In this document: piece by piece, positions 1 to 8,694 of the stretch
Numbering within the stretch: the first letter of the stretch is position 1
Layout of the letters: every line of letters begins with the position of its first letter
Source of the DNA: Amycolatopsis nalaikhensis
Lineage (GTDB): Bacteria; Actinomycetota; Actinomycetes; Mycobacteriales; Pseudonocardiaceae
Reading direction: 5' to 3'
Assembly (NCBI RefSeq): GCF_030264295.1
Contig: NZ_CP127173.1
Coordinates: forward strand, 10,361,501-10,425,500
DNA: 64,000 nucleotides
Translations under genes and position numbers: made by a program
The notes under the pieces: generated by a model
Seen by the model: the letters and a program-made list of their open reading frames with translations, nothing else
What the model was told of the DNA's origin: nothing
Database searches by the model: none

Positions 1-341
1 TCCCCCCGCAGGGTCCGCACCCCCACGGCCCGCACGGTCGTCGTTCGCACGAGCTTCTCCGCCGTCGCGCGGGTCCGGGCCGAGGCGAACTGGGCCTGGT
101 ACTGGCCCACCGCCTCCCCCGTCAAAACCTCCGCCGCCGCCCGCTCGGTCCGGGCCAGGTTCGCGTAGTCGTACGAAAACACCGACTTGACGGCATCACT
201 CACCTCGTCGGAGACCGAAGCAGTCGCCGCGGTATCCACAAGGGCGAGGTTGTCCCCCGGCGAAAGAGAAGCCGCCTCGATGCCGAACCACACCGTGCAG
301 CCCAGCGCCAGCACCACCACCGCCGCCAGCACCCGCTTCAT
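1..341 (-). CDS. Mce-associated protein, 3' end beyond window
   Basis: This is the last visible gene of the mce operon. It starts at an ATG (341-339) that overlaps the preceding stop as ATGA and reads open to the window edge, about 113 residues. Residues 4-20 form a hydrophobic N-terminal segment (MKRVLAAVVVLALGC), giving a single membrane anchor or uncleaved signal. It is followed by a soluble region rich in Ala, Thr and Glu. Position directly after another Mce-associated gene matches the paired mas genes after mce4F in mycobacteria, whose products are thought to stabilise or assist the importer. I recognise no enzymatic motif. The family assignment rests mainly on position. Confidence 0.75.
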   Translation of the reverse strand, partial: MKRVLAAVVVLALGCTVWFGIEAASLSPGDNLALVDTAATASVSDEVSDAVKSVFSYDYANLARTERAAAEVLTGEAVGQYQAQFASARTRATAEKLVRTTTVRAVGVRTLRG

Positions 342-820
342 GAGCCCGCCGCCTGGACGCCGCTGATCTTCCACCCGTCCGGGGACCGGGACACGTCGAC
401 TGTCAAGCGGTTCAACCGCTGGGCCGCCGCGCCCCCACCCGTCGACACCCGGACGTCCAGCACCGCCAGGAGCCTCGCCGTCTCCGCGGAGATCTCCGTC
501 ACCGCCGCCTGGACCAACGATGCCGACGACACCGTGCGGGCCGTGGTCGCCCGGTCGATCTGCAGCTGGCGGTCGCCCGCGAGGTCCTTGCCGTACTGGC
601 CCGTCGTCGCCGCTATCCACCGGTCCACGTCCGCCGCCGCCGTGCGGTAGTCGATCGTGTTCAACGTGACCAGCTCCGGGCCCGCCGCCGCCAGCACCGC
701 GTCGCGGTCGCGGCCCCGCGCCGACGCGTCGTCGGCCGCCGCCCGCCACCACGACCAGCCCGACACCGCCGCCGCCAGCACCGACACCACCGCCAGCACC
801 ACCAGGAACCGCAGCTTCAC
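338..820 (-). CDS. Mce-associated membrane protein
   Basis: A 160-residue protein with one N-terminal transmembrane helix (about residues 4-22, ending in a WSWW cluster) and a periplasmic-side NTF2-like region with ATTGQYGKDL and ending around DGWKISGVQ. This layout is typical of Mce-associated (Mas/VirB8-like) proteins. The GTG start (820-818) overlaps the mce4F stop as GTGA, and its own stop overlaps the next gene as ATGA, so it belongs to the operon and is probably translationally coupled. It probably acts at the membrane beside the Mce permease. The exact role is not visible in the sequence. Confidence 0.8.
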   Translation of the reverse strand: MKLRFLVVLAVVSVLAAAVSGWSWWRAAADDASARGRDRDAVLAAAGPELVTLNTIDYRTAAADVDRWIAATTGQYGKDLAGDRQLQIDRATTARTVSSASLVQAAVTEISAETARLLAVLDVRVSTGGGAAAQRLNRLTVDVSRSPDGWKISGVQAAGS

Positions 821-2049
821 GGCGCGCCCAGCAACTTGCCGAGCCCACCCGCCGACGGCCCCGTCAGCAAGCTCAGCATCCCCGGCAACGGCTGCGGCGC
901 CGATGCGGCCTGCTGCTGTGGTGCCGCCGGGATCGCGGGCGGCTTCCCCGCGTAAGGCGCGTTCTGCGCACCCCGCACCCCGGTCGGGCTGCCCGGCGGC
1001 TCGGCGCAGTACGCGTTCAGGTTCACCGGCGCTTCCGAAAGATCGTTCGCCGGACGCTGCTTCGTCCCCTCGTAGCCCTTCGTGCACGAAGCCGGGTCGA
1101 AGAAGTTGAACACCACGCCCAGGTGGCCCGTGCCGTCCGGGGACGTCGACGGCCCGAACGCCCCGATGATCGGGTACGCCACCAGCAGTTCCTCGATCGC
1201 GTCCTTCCGGGACGTCGTGATCTGCGCGGTGGTGAGCAGGTTCGCGAACAGCACGCCGAGATCGGTGCCGGACGCGGCGAGCACGTCGCTGATCTGCCTG
1301 CTCAGCTGCGGCGCCTGCGCGATCACGCGCCGCAGGTCCGGGTCCGACGTCTTGAGCTGCCCGGCGATCGTGCGCAGGCCGGAAGCGAAGTCGGTGATGT
1401 TCGCCGCCTGCCGCTGCTGCGTGTCCAGCACGACCCGCGAGTTCGCGAACAACCCCTGCGTCTGCGGGACGTACTGCGCGGCGACGGCGGTCAGCGAACC
1501 CGCGCTGTCCAGTAGCTGCTGCAGCTCCGGCCCGGCACCCGCGAACGCGTTGTACGTTTCGTCGACGACCGTCCGCAGCGACTCCGGGTGCACGCTCGCG
1601 ACCAGATCGTCCAAATGCGACAGCACCGTGTCCGGCGACGGCGGCAGCGACGTCTTGTCCGCCGTGATCACCGAACCGTCCTTGAGGAACGGCCCGCCGT
1701 CGTGCTGCGGGAGGAGATCCACGAACTGCTCCCCCACCGCCGACCGGTTCGCCACCTGCGCGTGCGCGTCCGCCGGGATGTCCGGCGCGCCCGCGTCGAT
1801 GTCGAGGGCGACGTCGACGCCGTGCTCGGTCAGCGTCAGCCCGGTCACCCGCCCGACCGTCACCCCGCGGTAGGCGACCTCGGAGTTGACGAAGATGCCG
1901 CCGGAGTCGGTGAGCTGCGCCGTGACGACGTAGCCGCGGCTGCCGAAGAGCCGGTCCAGTCCGGCGTAGCGGCCGCCGGCGTAGACGACCGAGACCACCG
2001 CGATGATGACGAACGCGAACAGCTGGATGCGGATCTTGCGCGTGGTCAC
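817..2049 (-). CDS. mce4F: MCE family protein MceF
   Basis: Sixth substrate-binding subunit of the Mce importer, 410 residues. A single N-terminal helix (about residues 9-26) is followed by the MlaD/Mce domain (about 37-115, with SEVAYRGVTVGRVTGL). A long helical region and a Pro/Ala/Gln-rich low-complexity C-terminus follow. In mycobacteria, six Mce proteins form a hexameric tube that carries lipid from the outer wall to the YrbE permease. The GTG start overlaps the mce4E stop (GTGA). The Mce4 label follows from the whole locus order rather than from this protein alone. Confidence 0.85.
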   Translation of the reverse strand: MTTRKIRIQLFAFVIIAVVSVVYAGGRYAGLDRLFGSRGYVVTAQLTDSGGIFVNSEVAYRGVTVGRVTGLTLTEHGVDVALDIDAGAPDIPADAHAQVANRSAVGEQFVDLLPQHDGGPFLKDGSVITADKTSLPPSPDTVLSHLDDLVASVHPESLRTVVDETYNAFAGAGPELQQLLDSAGSLTAVAAQYVPQTQGLFANSRVVLDTQQRQAANITDFASGLRTIAGQLKTSDPDLRRVIAQAPQLSRQISDVLAASGTDLGVLFANLLTTAQITTSRKDAIEELLVAYPIIGAFGPSTSPDGTGHLGVVFNFFDPASCTKGYEGTKQRPANDLSEAPVNLNAYCAEPPGSPTGVRGAQNAPYAGKPPAIPAAPQQQAASAPQPLPGMLSLLTGPSAGGLGKLLGAP

Positions 2050-3209
2050 CGGCCACCCCCGACCAGGCCGAGGAGGCCACCCAGCAGGCCGGGGCCCGCC
2101 GCCTGCGGGACCGAGCCGAGGTCCGGCAACGGCAGCGGCGGCGCCACGGGCGCCTGCTGACCGCCGAGCTTCTGCGGCAGCGCGACCGGCGGCTGCGACG
2201 AGTTCGCGAAGTTCCCGATCAGCGTGTCCAGGTCGAGGTTCACGTTCGCCTCGACGTTCGCGTAGTCGCCCTTGATGACGTTGCCCGCGTAGTCCGGGAA
2301 CGGGTAGGTCAGCAGGATCCGCAGCGCCGTCGGCAGGTTCTGGCCCGCCTCGCCGAGCTTGGTCAGCGTCGGCTGCAGGGCCTTGAGGTTCGCGACGAGC
2401 TGGTCGCGGCTCTTCGTCACCGTGTCCACCGCGACGCCGGAGAGCGTGGTGAGGGCGTTCAGCATGCCGACGAGCTGGTCGCGCTGGTCGGTGATGATCT
2501 TCAGGCCCGGCGCGAGATTGTCGAGGGCGTTCGTCAGGTTCTGCGTCTGGCTGGTCAACGTCTCGGACAGCTTGGCGAGCCCGTCGATCGCCCGCAGGAT
2601 CTCGGTCTTGTGCCCGTCGAGCTGGGTCGCCAGTTCGTCCACCCGGGACAGCAGGGCGCGGATCTCCGGCTCGTTGCCCGACAACGCGTCGTTCAGCTCG
2701 TGGCTGATCTTCTGGATCTGCTCGACGCCGCCGCCGTTGAGCAGCAGGGAAAGCGCGCCGAGCACCTCCTCGACCTCGGGGTTGCGGTTGGTGCGCCCGA
2801 GCGGGATCTGCGCGCCGTCGGCCAGGTGACCGGTGGCCGGTTCCGCCGTGGGCACGCTCAGTTCGACGAACTTCTCGCCCAGCAGCGAAGACTGCTTCAG
2901 CTCCGCGCGCGCGTTGGCGGGCAAGGCGATGTCGCCGTTGACGGTCATCGAGACCAGCGCCGACCGCGTGTCCGGGGTCAGCGCGATCTTGTCGACCCGC
3001 CCGACGGCGACGTCGTTGACCTTGACGCTGGACTGCGGCACCAGGTCGAGGACGTCGGTGAAGAGCGCGGTGACGTGGTACGGGTGGTCGCCGACGTCGG
3101 CGCCGCCCGGCAGGGGCGTGCCGTAGAGGCCGTTGAACCCGCCGTCGCTGCAGCCCGCGAGCACGAGCACCCCGGCCAGGGCCCCGGCGATCCGCTTGCG
3201 CCCGTTCAC
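2046..3209 (-). CDS. mce4E: MCE family lipoprotein MceE (LprK-like)
   Basis: A 387-residue Mce subunit with a lipoprotein signal: a short basic N-terminus (VNGRKR), a hydrophobic core and a lipobox LAGC, so the Cys at about residue 21 is the probable lipidation site. Only the fifth Mce protein of each mce operon is normally a lipoprotein, which fixes its place in the order. The Mce domain follows (YHVTALFTDVLDLVPQSSVK), then a long heptad-rich helical region and a Pro/Leu/Gly-rich tail. The GTG start overlaps the mce4D stop as GTGA. Confidence 0.87.
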   Translation of the reverse strand: MNGRKRIAGALAGVLVLAGCSDGGFNGLYGTPLPGGADVGDHPYHVTALFTDVLDLVPQSSVKVNDVAVGRVDKIALTPDTRSALVSMTVNGDIALPANARAELKQSSLLGEKFVELSVPTAEPATGHLADGAQIPLGRTNRNPEVEEVLGALSLLLNGGGVEQIQKISHELNDALSGNEPEIRALLSRVDELATQLDGHKTEILRAIDGLAKLSETLTSQTQNLTNALDNLAPGLKIITDQRDQLVGMLNALTTLSGVAVDTVTKSRDQLVANLKALQPTLTKLGEAGQNLPTALRILLTYPFPDYAGNVIKGDYANVEANVNLDLDTLIGNFANSSQPPVALPQKLGGQQAPVAPPLPLPDLGSVPQAAGPGLLGGLLGLVGGGR

Positions 3210-4399
3210 TTCGCACCACCCGAAAGCTGCTCCATGACGTCGACGAGCGGGAGCGGCAACGGCGGGAGTGTCCCGTTCTGCAGGGAGTTGAGCACCTGCG
3301 GGATCGTCGGCAGCTTCAACGCGCCGTCCAGCACGGGTGCCAGCTGCTTGCAGATGTTCCCCAGCGTGTCCGGGACTTCCTTCGGCGTGCCCGCGCTGAT
3401 CAGGCGGCACACTGTGAGGATCGGCGGGTTGGTGATCTCGTTGAGGTTGTCGCGGACGGCGATGGTGCCGGACGCGGCGTCGTAGGAGTTGATGAAGTTG
3501 GTGGCGCCGGTCGGCGCGATGTCGAGCACCTCGGCGAGCGCGGCGCGCTGGTCGACGAGGACCTTCGACAGCGACGCCAGCTTGTCCACATTGGATTCCA
3601 GCGCGGTCTTGTTGTCGTTGACGAACTGCTGGACGTCACCGAGCGCCCCGCCGAGGGACTGCAGCGCCGCCCCGACATCACCGGAGTCCTCGGCGAGGAA
3701 CCGGCTGACGTCGGCGACGCGCCCGTAGAACTCGTTGAGCTGCTGGTCGCTCTGGGCCAGGGCGCCGGTGAACGAGTTCAGGTTCTGCACGGTCGAGAAC
3801 AGGTCGTCCTTCGAGCCGTCGAGGGTCTTGGCCAGCTCGGCCAGCTGCCCGACCGTCGAGTTCAACGAGGTTCCGTTGCCCTTCAACGTGTTCGCGGCCG
3901 TGTCGAGCACGCCGGAGAGCGCGCCGTCCTTGTTCGCGCCGTTCGGGCCCAGCGCCGTCGACAGCTTGTCGAGGCTCGAGTACAGGTCGTCCAGCTCGAC
4001 CGGCGTCGCCGTGCGGTCCTTGGCCAGCACCGTGCCGGAGGCCAGGACCGGGCCGCTGTCGTAGGCCGGGGTCAGCTGGACGTACCGGTCGCTGACCAGG
4101 CTCGGCGCGACGACGACCGCGCCGACGTCGGCGGGCAGCGGCACGTCGTCCACCCGCATGTCGACGCGCACCGCGTCACCCTGCGGCGTGACAGCGGTGA
4201 CCTCGCCGACCGGCACGCCGAGCACGCGCACCGACGAGCCCGCGTAGAGCCCGACGGTCTTGCCGAAGTACGCCGACAGCTTCGTGCCGGTGGCTTCGCG
4301 GAAGACGAGCCAAAGTCCCGCGGTGAGCAGCAAAGCGAGCACGCAGGCGAACGCCAGCCACGTCACCAGGCTGCGGCCGCGGTAGGTGCGGATGGTCAT
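3206..4399 (-). CDS. mce4D: MCE family protein MceD
   Basis: A 397-residue Mce subunit. Residues about 13-30 form the membrane helix. The MlaD/Mce domain follows (YFGKTVGLYAGSSVRVLGV and neighbouring strands), then a long helical segment of the kind that forms the Mce tube. The ATG start overlaps the mce4C stop as ATGA. The coding strand near 3596-3584 reads TCCAATGTGGA with a rare AAT codon, a near match to the recurrent 13-base palindrome listed elsewhere. Expected partners are the other five Mce proteins and the YrbE permeases. Confidence 0.85.
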   Translation of the reverse strand: MTIRTYRGRSLVTWLAFACVLALLLTAGLWLVFREATGTKLSAYFGKTVGLYAGSSVRVLGVPVGEVTAVTPQGDAVRVDMRVDDVPLPADVGAVVVAPSLVSDRYVQLTPAYDSGPVLASGTVLAKDRTATPVELDDLYSSLDKLSTALGPNGANKDGALSGVLDTAANTLKGNGTSLNSTVGQLAELAKTLDGSKDDLFSTVQNLNSFTGALAQSDQQLNEFYGRVADVSRFLAEDSGDVGAALQSLGGALGDVQQFVNDNKTALESNVDKLASLSKVLVDQRAALAEVLDIAPTGATNFINSYDAASGTIAVRDNLNEITNPPILTVCRLISAGTPKEVPDTLGNICKQLAPVLDGALKLPTIPQVLNSLQNGTLPPLPLPLVDVMEQLSGGAK

Positions 4400-5496
4400 C
4401 GGCCGCCCACCCCCTGGTTCGGCGCCGCGATCGGCGGGGTGCAGCCCTCGGGGTTGATGGTGACGACGCCGGCGTTGATCGTCGGCGGCAGCAGCCCGCA
4501 CAGGTAGCCCTCGAACCAGCGGCCGTTGCCGGTGGCGTTCGCGCCGACGCGGGCGAACGGCGCCATCAGCTGCAGGCTCTTGTCGAGGTTGCCCTGGTTG
4601 CGCTGCAGGATGTCGGTCACCTTCCCGAGCTTGTCCAGCGTCGGTTTCAGCTGCGCGCGGTTGTCCTGGACGAGCCCGGTGAGCTGCTGCGACAGCTGCT
4701 GGGTGCCGGTGAGCAGCGCGTGGATCGCGGTCTTGCGGTTCTGCAGCTCGGTGAGCAGCAGGTTGCCGTCGCTGATCACGCGCTGCAGCTGGGCGTTGCG
4801 GTCGGACAGCGTCTTCGACACCTGGCTCGTGTTGGCCAGCAGCGTGTGCAGGTCGGCGTCGCGGGAGGACACGGTCTTGGCCAGCGACGACAACCCGGTC
4901 AGCGTGTCCTTCAGGTACTGCGGGCTGTCCTTGAGGCTGTCGGAAAGCGCGTTGAAGCTGTCGGCCAGCTGTTTCGTGTCGATGTCGCCGACCGTCGTCG
5001 ACAGCTGTTCGAAGGCGTCCTGCAGCTGGAACGGCGTGCGCGTGCGGGCCTGCGGGATCGTGTCGTCCGGTTCCTGCGTGCCGTCACCCTTGGGGTCGAG
5101 CGCGAGGTACTTCTCCCCCAGCAGGGTCTTGATCTCGATGGACGCCGTCGTCGCGTCGCCGACCCGGACGTCCTTGACGCGGAAGCGCACGAGCACCTGC
5201 TTGCCTTTCAGCGTCACCGAAGAAACAGTGCCGACCTTGACCCCGGCGACCTCGACCTCGTTGTCCGGAGCCAGCCCGGCCGATTCGCCGAAGTACGCCG
5301 AGTACGTCGTGCCGTTGCCGAAGAACGGGAGCTGGTCGGAGAAGTACGTCGTGGCCGTGACGAGCACGATCAGCACGAGCGCGACCGCGCCCACGCCCGC
5401 CTGGTTGCGTTCCTTCAGCGGCTTCCATGTCCTCTGGGGCCTAGCCCCAGACCCCGGCCGGGGGGCAAGCCCCCCTGGCCCCCCCGAACGACTCAT
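4396..5496 (-). CDS. mce4C: MCE family protein MceC
   Basis: A 366-residue Mce subunit with a membrane helix at about residues 35-55 and the Mce domain after it (SAYFGESAGLAPDNEVEVAG). The first 20 or so residues are unusually Gly/Pro/Arg-rich and are encoded by a palindrome-rich stretch of G and C (5434-5475) that looks like an intergenic repeat read as protein. The ATG start (5496) overlaps the mce4B stop as ATGA, so this start fits the operon pattern despite the odd N-terminus. The rest is an ordinary Mce protein. Confidence 0.85.
   Translation of the reverse strand: MSRSGGPGGLAPRPGSGARPQRTWKPLKERNQAGVGAVALVLIVLVTATTYFSDQLPFFGNGTTYSAYFGESAGLAPDNEVEVAGVKVGTVSSVTLKGKQVLVRFRVKDVRVGDATTASIEIKTLLGEKYLALDPKGDGTQEPDDTIPQARTRTPFQLQDAFEQLSTTVGDIDTKQLADSFNALSDSLKDSPQYLKDTLTGLSSLAKTVSSRDADLHTLLANTSQVSKTLSDRNAQLQRVISDGNLLLTELQNRKTAIHALLTGTQQLSQQLTGLVQDNRAQLKPTLDKLGKVTDILQRNQGNLDKSLQLMAPFARVGANATGNGRWFEGYLCGLLPPTINAGVVTINPEGCTPPIAAPNQGVGGR
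5434..5475. repeat. GC-rich nested palindromes inside the mce4C 5' coding region
   Basis: Three adjacent palindromes are visible. CTGGGGC/GCCCCAG has a 3-base loop (5434-5450). CCCCGGCCGGGG (5452-5463) is self-complementary. GGGGGGC/GCCCCCC has a 2-base loop (5460-5475). Together they encode the Gly/Pro/Arg-rich start of mce4C. The arrangement resembles the short dispersed GC palindromes of actinobacterial intergenic DNA. That it belongs to a genome-wide family is inference. Confidence 0.7.
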
Positions 5497-6530
5497 GGGC
5501 CACACCTCTCCGCGCGCTGCGTACCGGGAATGGGAACGATCGGCAGGGTGATGTCGAGCGAGGAAATGCCGATGGTGCCGGTGATCCCGCACAGGTAGTA
5601 GTTGAACCAGCTGCCGTAGGACAGGGTCCTGGTGAACTTCTGCAGGTTGCCCGGCAGCACTTCCAGGAGGTGGTTGATCAGTTCGCCCGAGTCACCGAGG
5701 TTCTGCGACAGCACGCCGAGCTGGGCGACGTCGTCCTTCAGCGCCGGGCGCGCGTCGGCGAGCAGCCCGGTGGTCGACACCGCGAGGTCGCCGAGCGCGC
5801 TGACCGCGTCGCCGATCGGCTTGCGCTGCTCGGCCAGCCCGCTGACCAGCTTCTGCGTCTGCTCGATGAGGTCGCCGAGCTGCGGGCCGCGCTGGTTCAC
5901 GGTGCCGAGCACCGTGTTGAGGTTCGCGATGACCTGGCCGATCACCTGGTCCTTGCTCGCGATCGCGCTCGTCAGCGACGCCGTGTGCTGCAGCAGGCTG
6001 GTGATCGTGCCGCCCTCGCCCTGGAAGACGCTGATGATCTCGGCCGACAGCTGGTTGACGTCCTTGGGGCTCAACGCCTTGAACAGCGGCTTGAACCCGT
6101 TGAACAGCACGGTGAGGTTCAGCGCGGGTTTCGTGCGCTCGGGCGGAATCGTGCCGCCGTCGGGCAGCGCCTTGTCGCCCGGGACGTCGGTGCCGAGCGC
6201 GAGGTAGCGCTGGCCGACGAGGTTGCGGTACTTGATCGTCGCGGTCACCGACTCCGGCAGCCGGTAGGTGTGCTCGACGTCGAACCGCACCTGCGCCAGG
6301 TTGCGCTCACCCTCGACCACCTCGATCGCGTCGACCTGGCCGACCTTGACCCCGGCGATGCGGACGTCGTCGCCCTCCTTGAGCCCGGACGCGTCGGTGA
6401 ACTTGGCCAGGTACCCGGACGTCTCGCCGAAGTTCGTGTTCGCGATCGTCGCCGCGAGGACGCCGGTGAGCAGCACGGTGACGACGGCGAACACCGCCAG
6501 CTTCACCAGCGACGGGACGAAGCTCCTCAC
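5493..6530 (-). CDS. mce4B: MCE family protein MceB
   Basis: A 345-residue Mce subunit. It has a transmembrane helix at about residues 8-27, the Mce domain at about 35-115 (KFTDASGLKEGDDVRIAGV, ending near YRNLVGQRYLAL), then a long helical domain with heptad spacing. It is shorter than the neighbouring Mce proteins and lacks a long proline-rich tail, as is usual for MceB. The GTG start overlaps the mce4A stop as GTGA. It should be one of the six chains of the lipid-import tube. Confidence 0.86.
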   Translation of the reverse strand: MRSFVPSLVKLAVFAVVTVLLTGVLAATIANTNFGETSGYLAKFTDASGLKEGDDVRIAGVKVGQVDAIEVVEGERNLAQVRFDVEHTYRLPESVTATIKYRNLVGQRYLALGTDVPGDKALPDGGTIPPERTKPALNLTVLFNGFKPLFKALSPKDVNQLSAEIISVFQGEGGTITSLLQHTASLTSAIASKDQVIGQVIANLNTVLGTVNQRGPQLGDLIEQTQKLVSGLAEQRKPIGDAVSALGDLAVSTTGLLADARPALKDDVAQLGVLSQNLGDSGELINHLLEVLPGNLQKFTRTLSYGSWFNYYLCGITGTIGISSLDITLPIVPIPGTQRAERCGP

Positions 6531-7849
6531 TTCAGCTCCACCTCCGTCCCGCGGTAGAGCGGCCCGACGAGCAGGCCCGCCCAGCCGGGCACGTCACCCG
6601 GCGCGGTGCCGAGCGCGGGCGAGGCGAGCAGGTCGATCAGGTCGCGCTCGTAGCTCGAGCCGACGATCGTGCCGGACCCGCCGATGGCGCCACCCCCGGC
6701 GGGCAGCTCCTCGGGCGGGTACTTCGGCGGCGGGGGCTTGCTGGAGCCGTCCTTGATCGCGCCGTCCGGCGGGTACTGCGGCCACACCCCGGGGTGCGGG
6801 ACGGACGGGTAGCAGCGCGGGCCGCGTTTGTCCTCGTACTTCGGCTCGTCGACGCCGGGCAGGTACTTGCCGCGGCTCGCGGCGAACTCGATGGTGACCC
6901 GGCTGACTTCCGGGTGCGCGGTGCCCTTGCCGAAGGCCAGCTCCGCCCGCGGCACCGACTCCGCGAGCTGCTGCAGCAGGCACGGGTACTCGGGCGCGTA
7001 CTTCGCCAGGACGTCGAGCGTCGGCTGGACGGCCGTGGTGAGCCGGATCAGGTTGTCCTTGTTGACCTGCAGGAAGTTCGAGAGGTCCACCGAAGCCGCC
7101 GTGACGGTCGCGTAGAGGTCGGTCAGCTGCGCGCGCTGGTCGACGATCGTGCGGCTCGTGGTGGTCAGATCCGACAGGGCCTGCAGCAGGTCCGGGGCCG
7201 CCTTGTCGTAGGTGTCGGCGACGTTCGCGAGGCCGCTGATGTCGGCCTTGACGTCCGGCAGCGACGGGTTGAGCTTGCCGAGGTAGTCCGACAGCTGCGC
7301 GAGCGTCTCGCCGAGCTGCTTGCCGCGCCCGTCGAGCGCGGTCGACACGGCGGTGAGGGTGCTCGACAGCTTCTCGGGCTGGACGGCCTGCAGCAGCGGC
7401 ATCACGTCGTCGAGGACCTTCTGCAGCTCGATCGCCGCGCTGCTGCGGTCCTGCGGGATGACGTCGCCCGCCTCGATCGGCCCGGCGGACTTCTCGGGCA
7501 GCTGCAGGGCGACGTACCGCTCACCGAACAACGTCTTCGGCAGCAGCCGCGCGGCGACGTTCTTGGGGATGACGGCCGTCTTGTCCGGGTCGAGCGCCAG
7601 CTCCAGCTCGGCGTGGTCGCCTTTCGCCTGAACCGACCGGACCTCGCCGACGAGCATGCCGCGGACCTTGACGTCGCCGCCGGTGCGCAGCTGGCTGCCG
7701 ACGCGGTCGGTTTCCAGCTTCACCAGCGTCACCGGCGTGAACGCCTTGTTGTAGACGGCGAGGGTGAACGCGATGAACAACGCGGCGACGAGCAGGAAGG
7801 CCAGCCCCAGCACCTGGTACCGGAGCCGCTGCCAGAGCTCGCGCCTCAT
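6527..7849 (-). CDS. mce4A: MCE family protein MceA
   Basis: First Mce subunit of the operon, 440 residues. A basic N-terminus (MRRELWQRLR) precedes a membrane helix at about 13-33. The Mce domain spans about 40-118 (GGDVKVRGMLVGEVRSV; LPKTLFGERYVAL). A helical tube-forming region follows, and the C-terminal part is rich in Pro and Tyr (CYPSVPHPGVWPQYPPDG). Its ATG overlaps the yrbE4B stop as ATGA. In Mce4 systems this subunit is required for sterol uptake. The substrate here is inferred from the adjacent steroid-catabolism genes. Confidence 0.87.
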   Translation of the reverse strand: MRRELWQRLRYQVLGLAFLLVAALFIAFTLAVYNKAFTPVTLVKLETDRVGSQLRTGGDVKVRGMLVGEVRSVQAKGDHAELELALDPDKTAVIPKNVAARLLPKTLFGERYVALQLPEKSAGPIEAGDVIPQDRSSAAIELQKVLDDVMPLLQAVQPEKLSSTLTAVSTALDGRGKQLGETLAQLSDYLGKLNPSLPDVKADISGLANVADTYDKAAPDLLQALSDLTTTSRTIVDQRAQLTDLYATVTAASVDLSNFLQVNKDNLIRLTTAVQPTLDVLAKYAPEYPCLLQQLAESVPRAELAFGKGTAHPEVSRVTIEFAASRGKYLPGVDEPKYEDKRGPRCYPSVPHPGVWPQYPPDGAIKDGSSKPPPPKYPPEELPAGGGAIGGSGTIVGSSYERDLIDLLASPALGTAPGDVPGWAGLLVGPLYRGTEVELK

Positions 7850-8694
7850 CCGGAGATCCTCACCGTGGTGTTCGCCCCCCAGATCGCGAGCGACAGGAAG
7901 AAGTCCAGCACCGAGATCAGCACGATCGACGTCCGCACCGCGCGGCCGACCGCGACGCCGACCCCGGCCGGGCCACCGCTCGCGTTGAAGCCGTAATAAC
8001 AGTGGGACAGGATCACGAGCACGCTGAACACGATCACCTTCCCGAACGACCAGAGGACATCGCCGGGTGGCAAGAACAGGGTGAAGTAGTGGTCGTAGGT
8101 GCCCGCGGACTGGCCGTAGAGCCAGATGGTGATCTGCCGCGAGGCGAGGTAGCTCGAGAGCAGGCCGACGGCGTACAGCGGGATCACCGCGGCGACACCG
8201 GCGAGCACCCGCGTCGTCACCAGGTACGGCATGCTCGGCACGCCCATCACTTCGAGCGCGTCGATCTCCTCGGAGATGCGCATCGCGCCGAGCTGGGCGG
8301 TGAAGCCGCAGCCGACGGTCGCGCTCAGCGCGAGCCCGGCCGAGAGCGGCGCGACCTCGCGGGTGTTGAAGTAGGCGGAGATGAACCCGGTGAGCGCGGC
8401 CGTCCCGAGCTGGTTGAGCGCGGAATAGCCCTGGAGGCCGACGATGAGACCGGTGAAAAGCGTCATCCCGATCATCACGCCGAGCGTGCCGCCGATGACG
8501 GCCAAGCCGCCGGTGCCGAAGCAGACCTCGGTCAGCAACCGCAGCGTTTCCCGGCTGTAGCGGCGGATCGTGCGCGGCGACCAGGCGAGCGCTTTCGCGG
8601 CGAACGCGAGCTGCTTGCCGAGCCCTTCCAGGCTCTGGCCCGGGCGCGCGATGTACTCGAGCGTCCGGTCGCGGTCGAGGGGCTCTGCGGTCAT
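7846..8694 (-). CDS. yrbE4B: MlaE/YrbE-type ABC permease
   Basis: Second integral-membrane permease of the Mce importer, 282 residues with about five or six hydrophobic segments. The MlaE family core is clear: GVMIGMTLFTGLIVGLQGYS, then SATVGCGFTAQLGAMRISEEIDALEVMGV, the conserved EEIDALEVMG coupling loop that contacts the ATPase (MceG/Mkl, not in this window). The ATG shares one base with the preceding stop (TGATG). It pairs with YrbE4A in the inner membrane to hand lipid on from the Mce tube. Confidence 0.92.
   Translation of the reverse strand: MTAEPLDRDRTLEYIARPGQSLEGLGKQLAFAAKALAWSPRTIRRYSRETLRLLTEVCFGTGGLAVIGGTLGVMIGMTLFTGLIVGLQGYSALNQLGTAALTGFISAYFNTREVAPLSAGLALSATVGCGFTAQLGAMRISEEIDALEVMGVPSMPYLVTTRVLAGVAAVIPLYAVGLLSSYLASRQITIWLYGQSAGTYDHYFTLFLPPGDVLWSFGKVIVFSVLVILSHCYYGFNASGGPAGVGVAVGRAVRTSIVLISVLDFFLSLAIWGANTTVRISG

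Noticed and set aside
657..1109. Long opposite-strand readings throughout the mce operon
   Set aside because: They are Arg/Pro/Ser-rich shadows created by high GC. The minus-strand Mce proteins have domains, membrane helices and overlapping starts.
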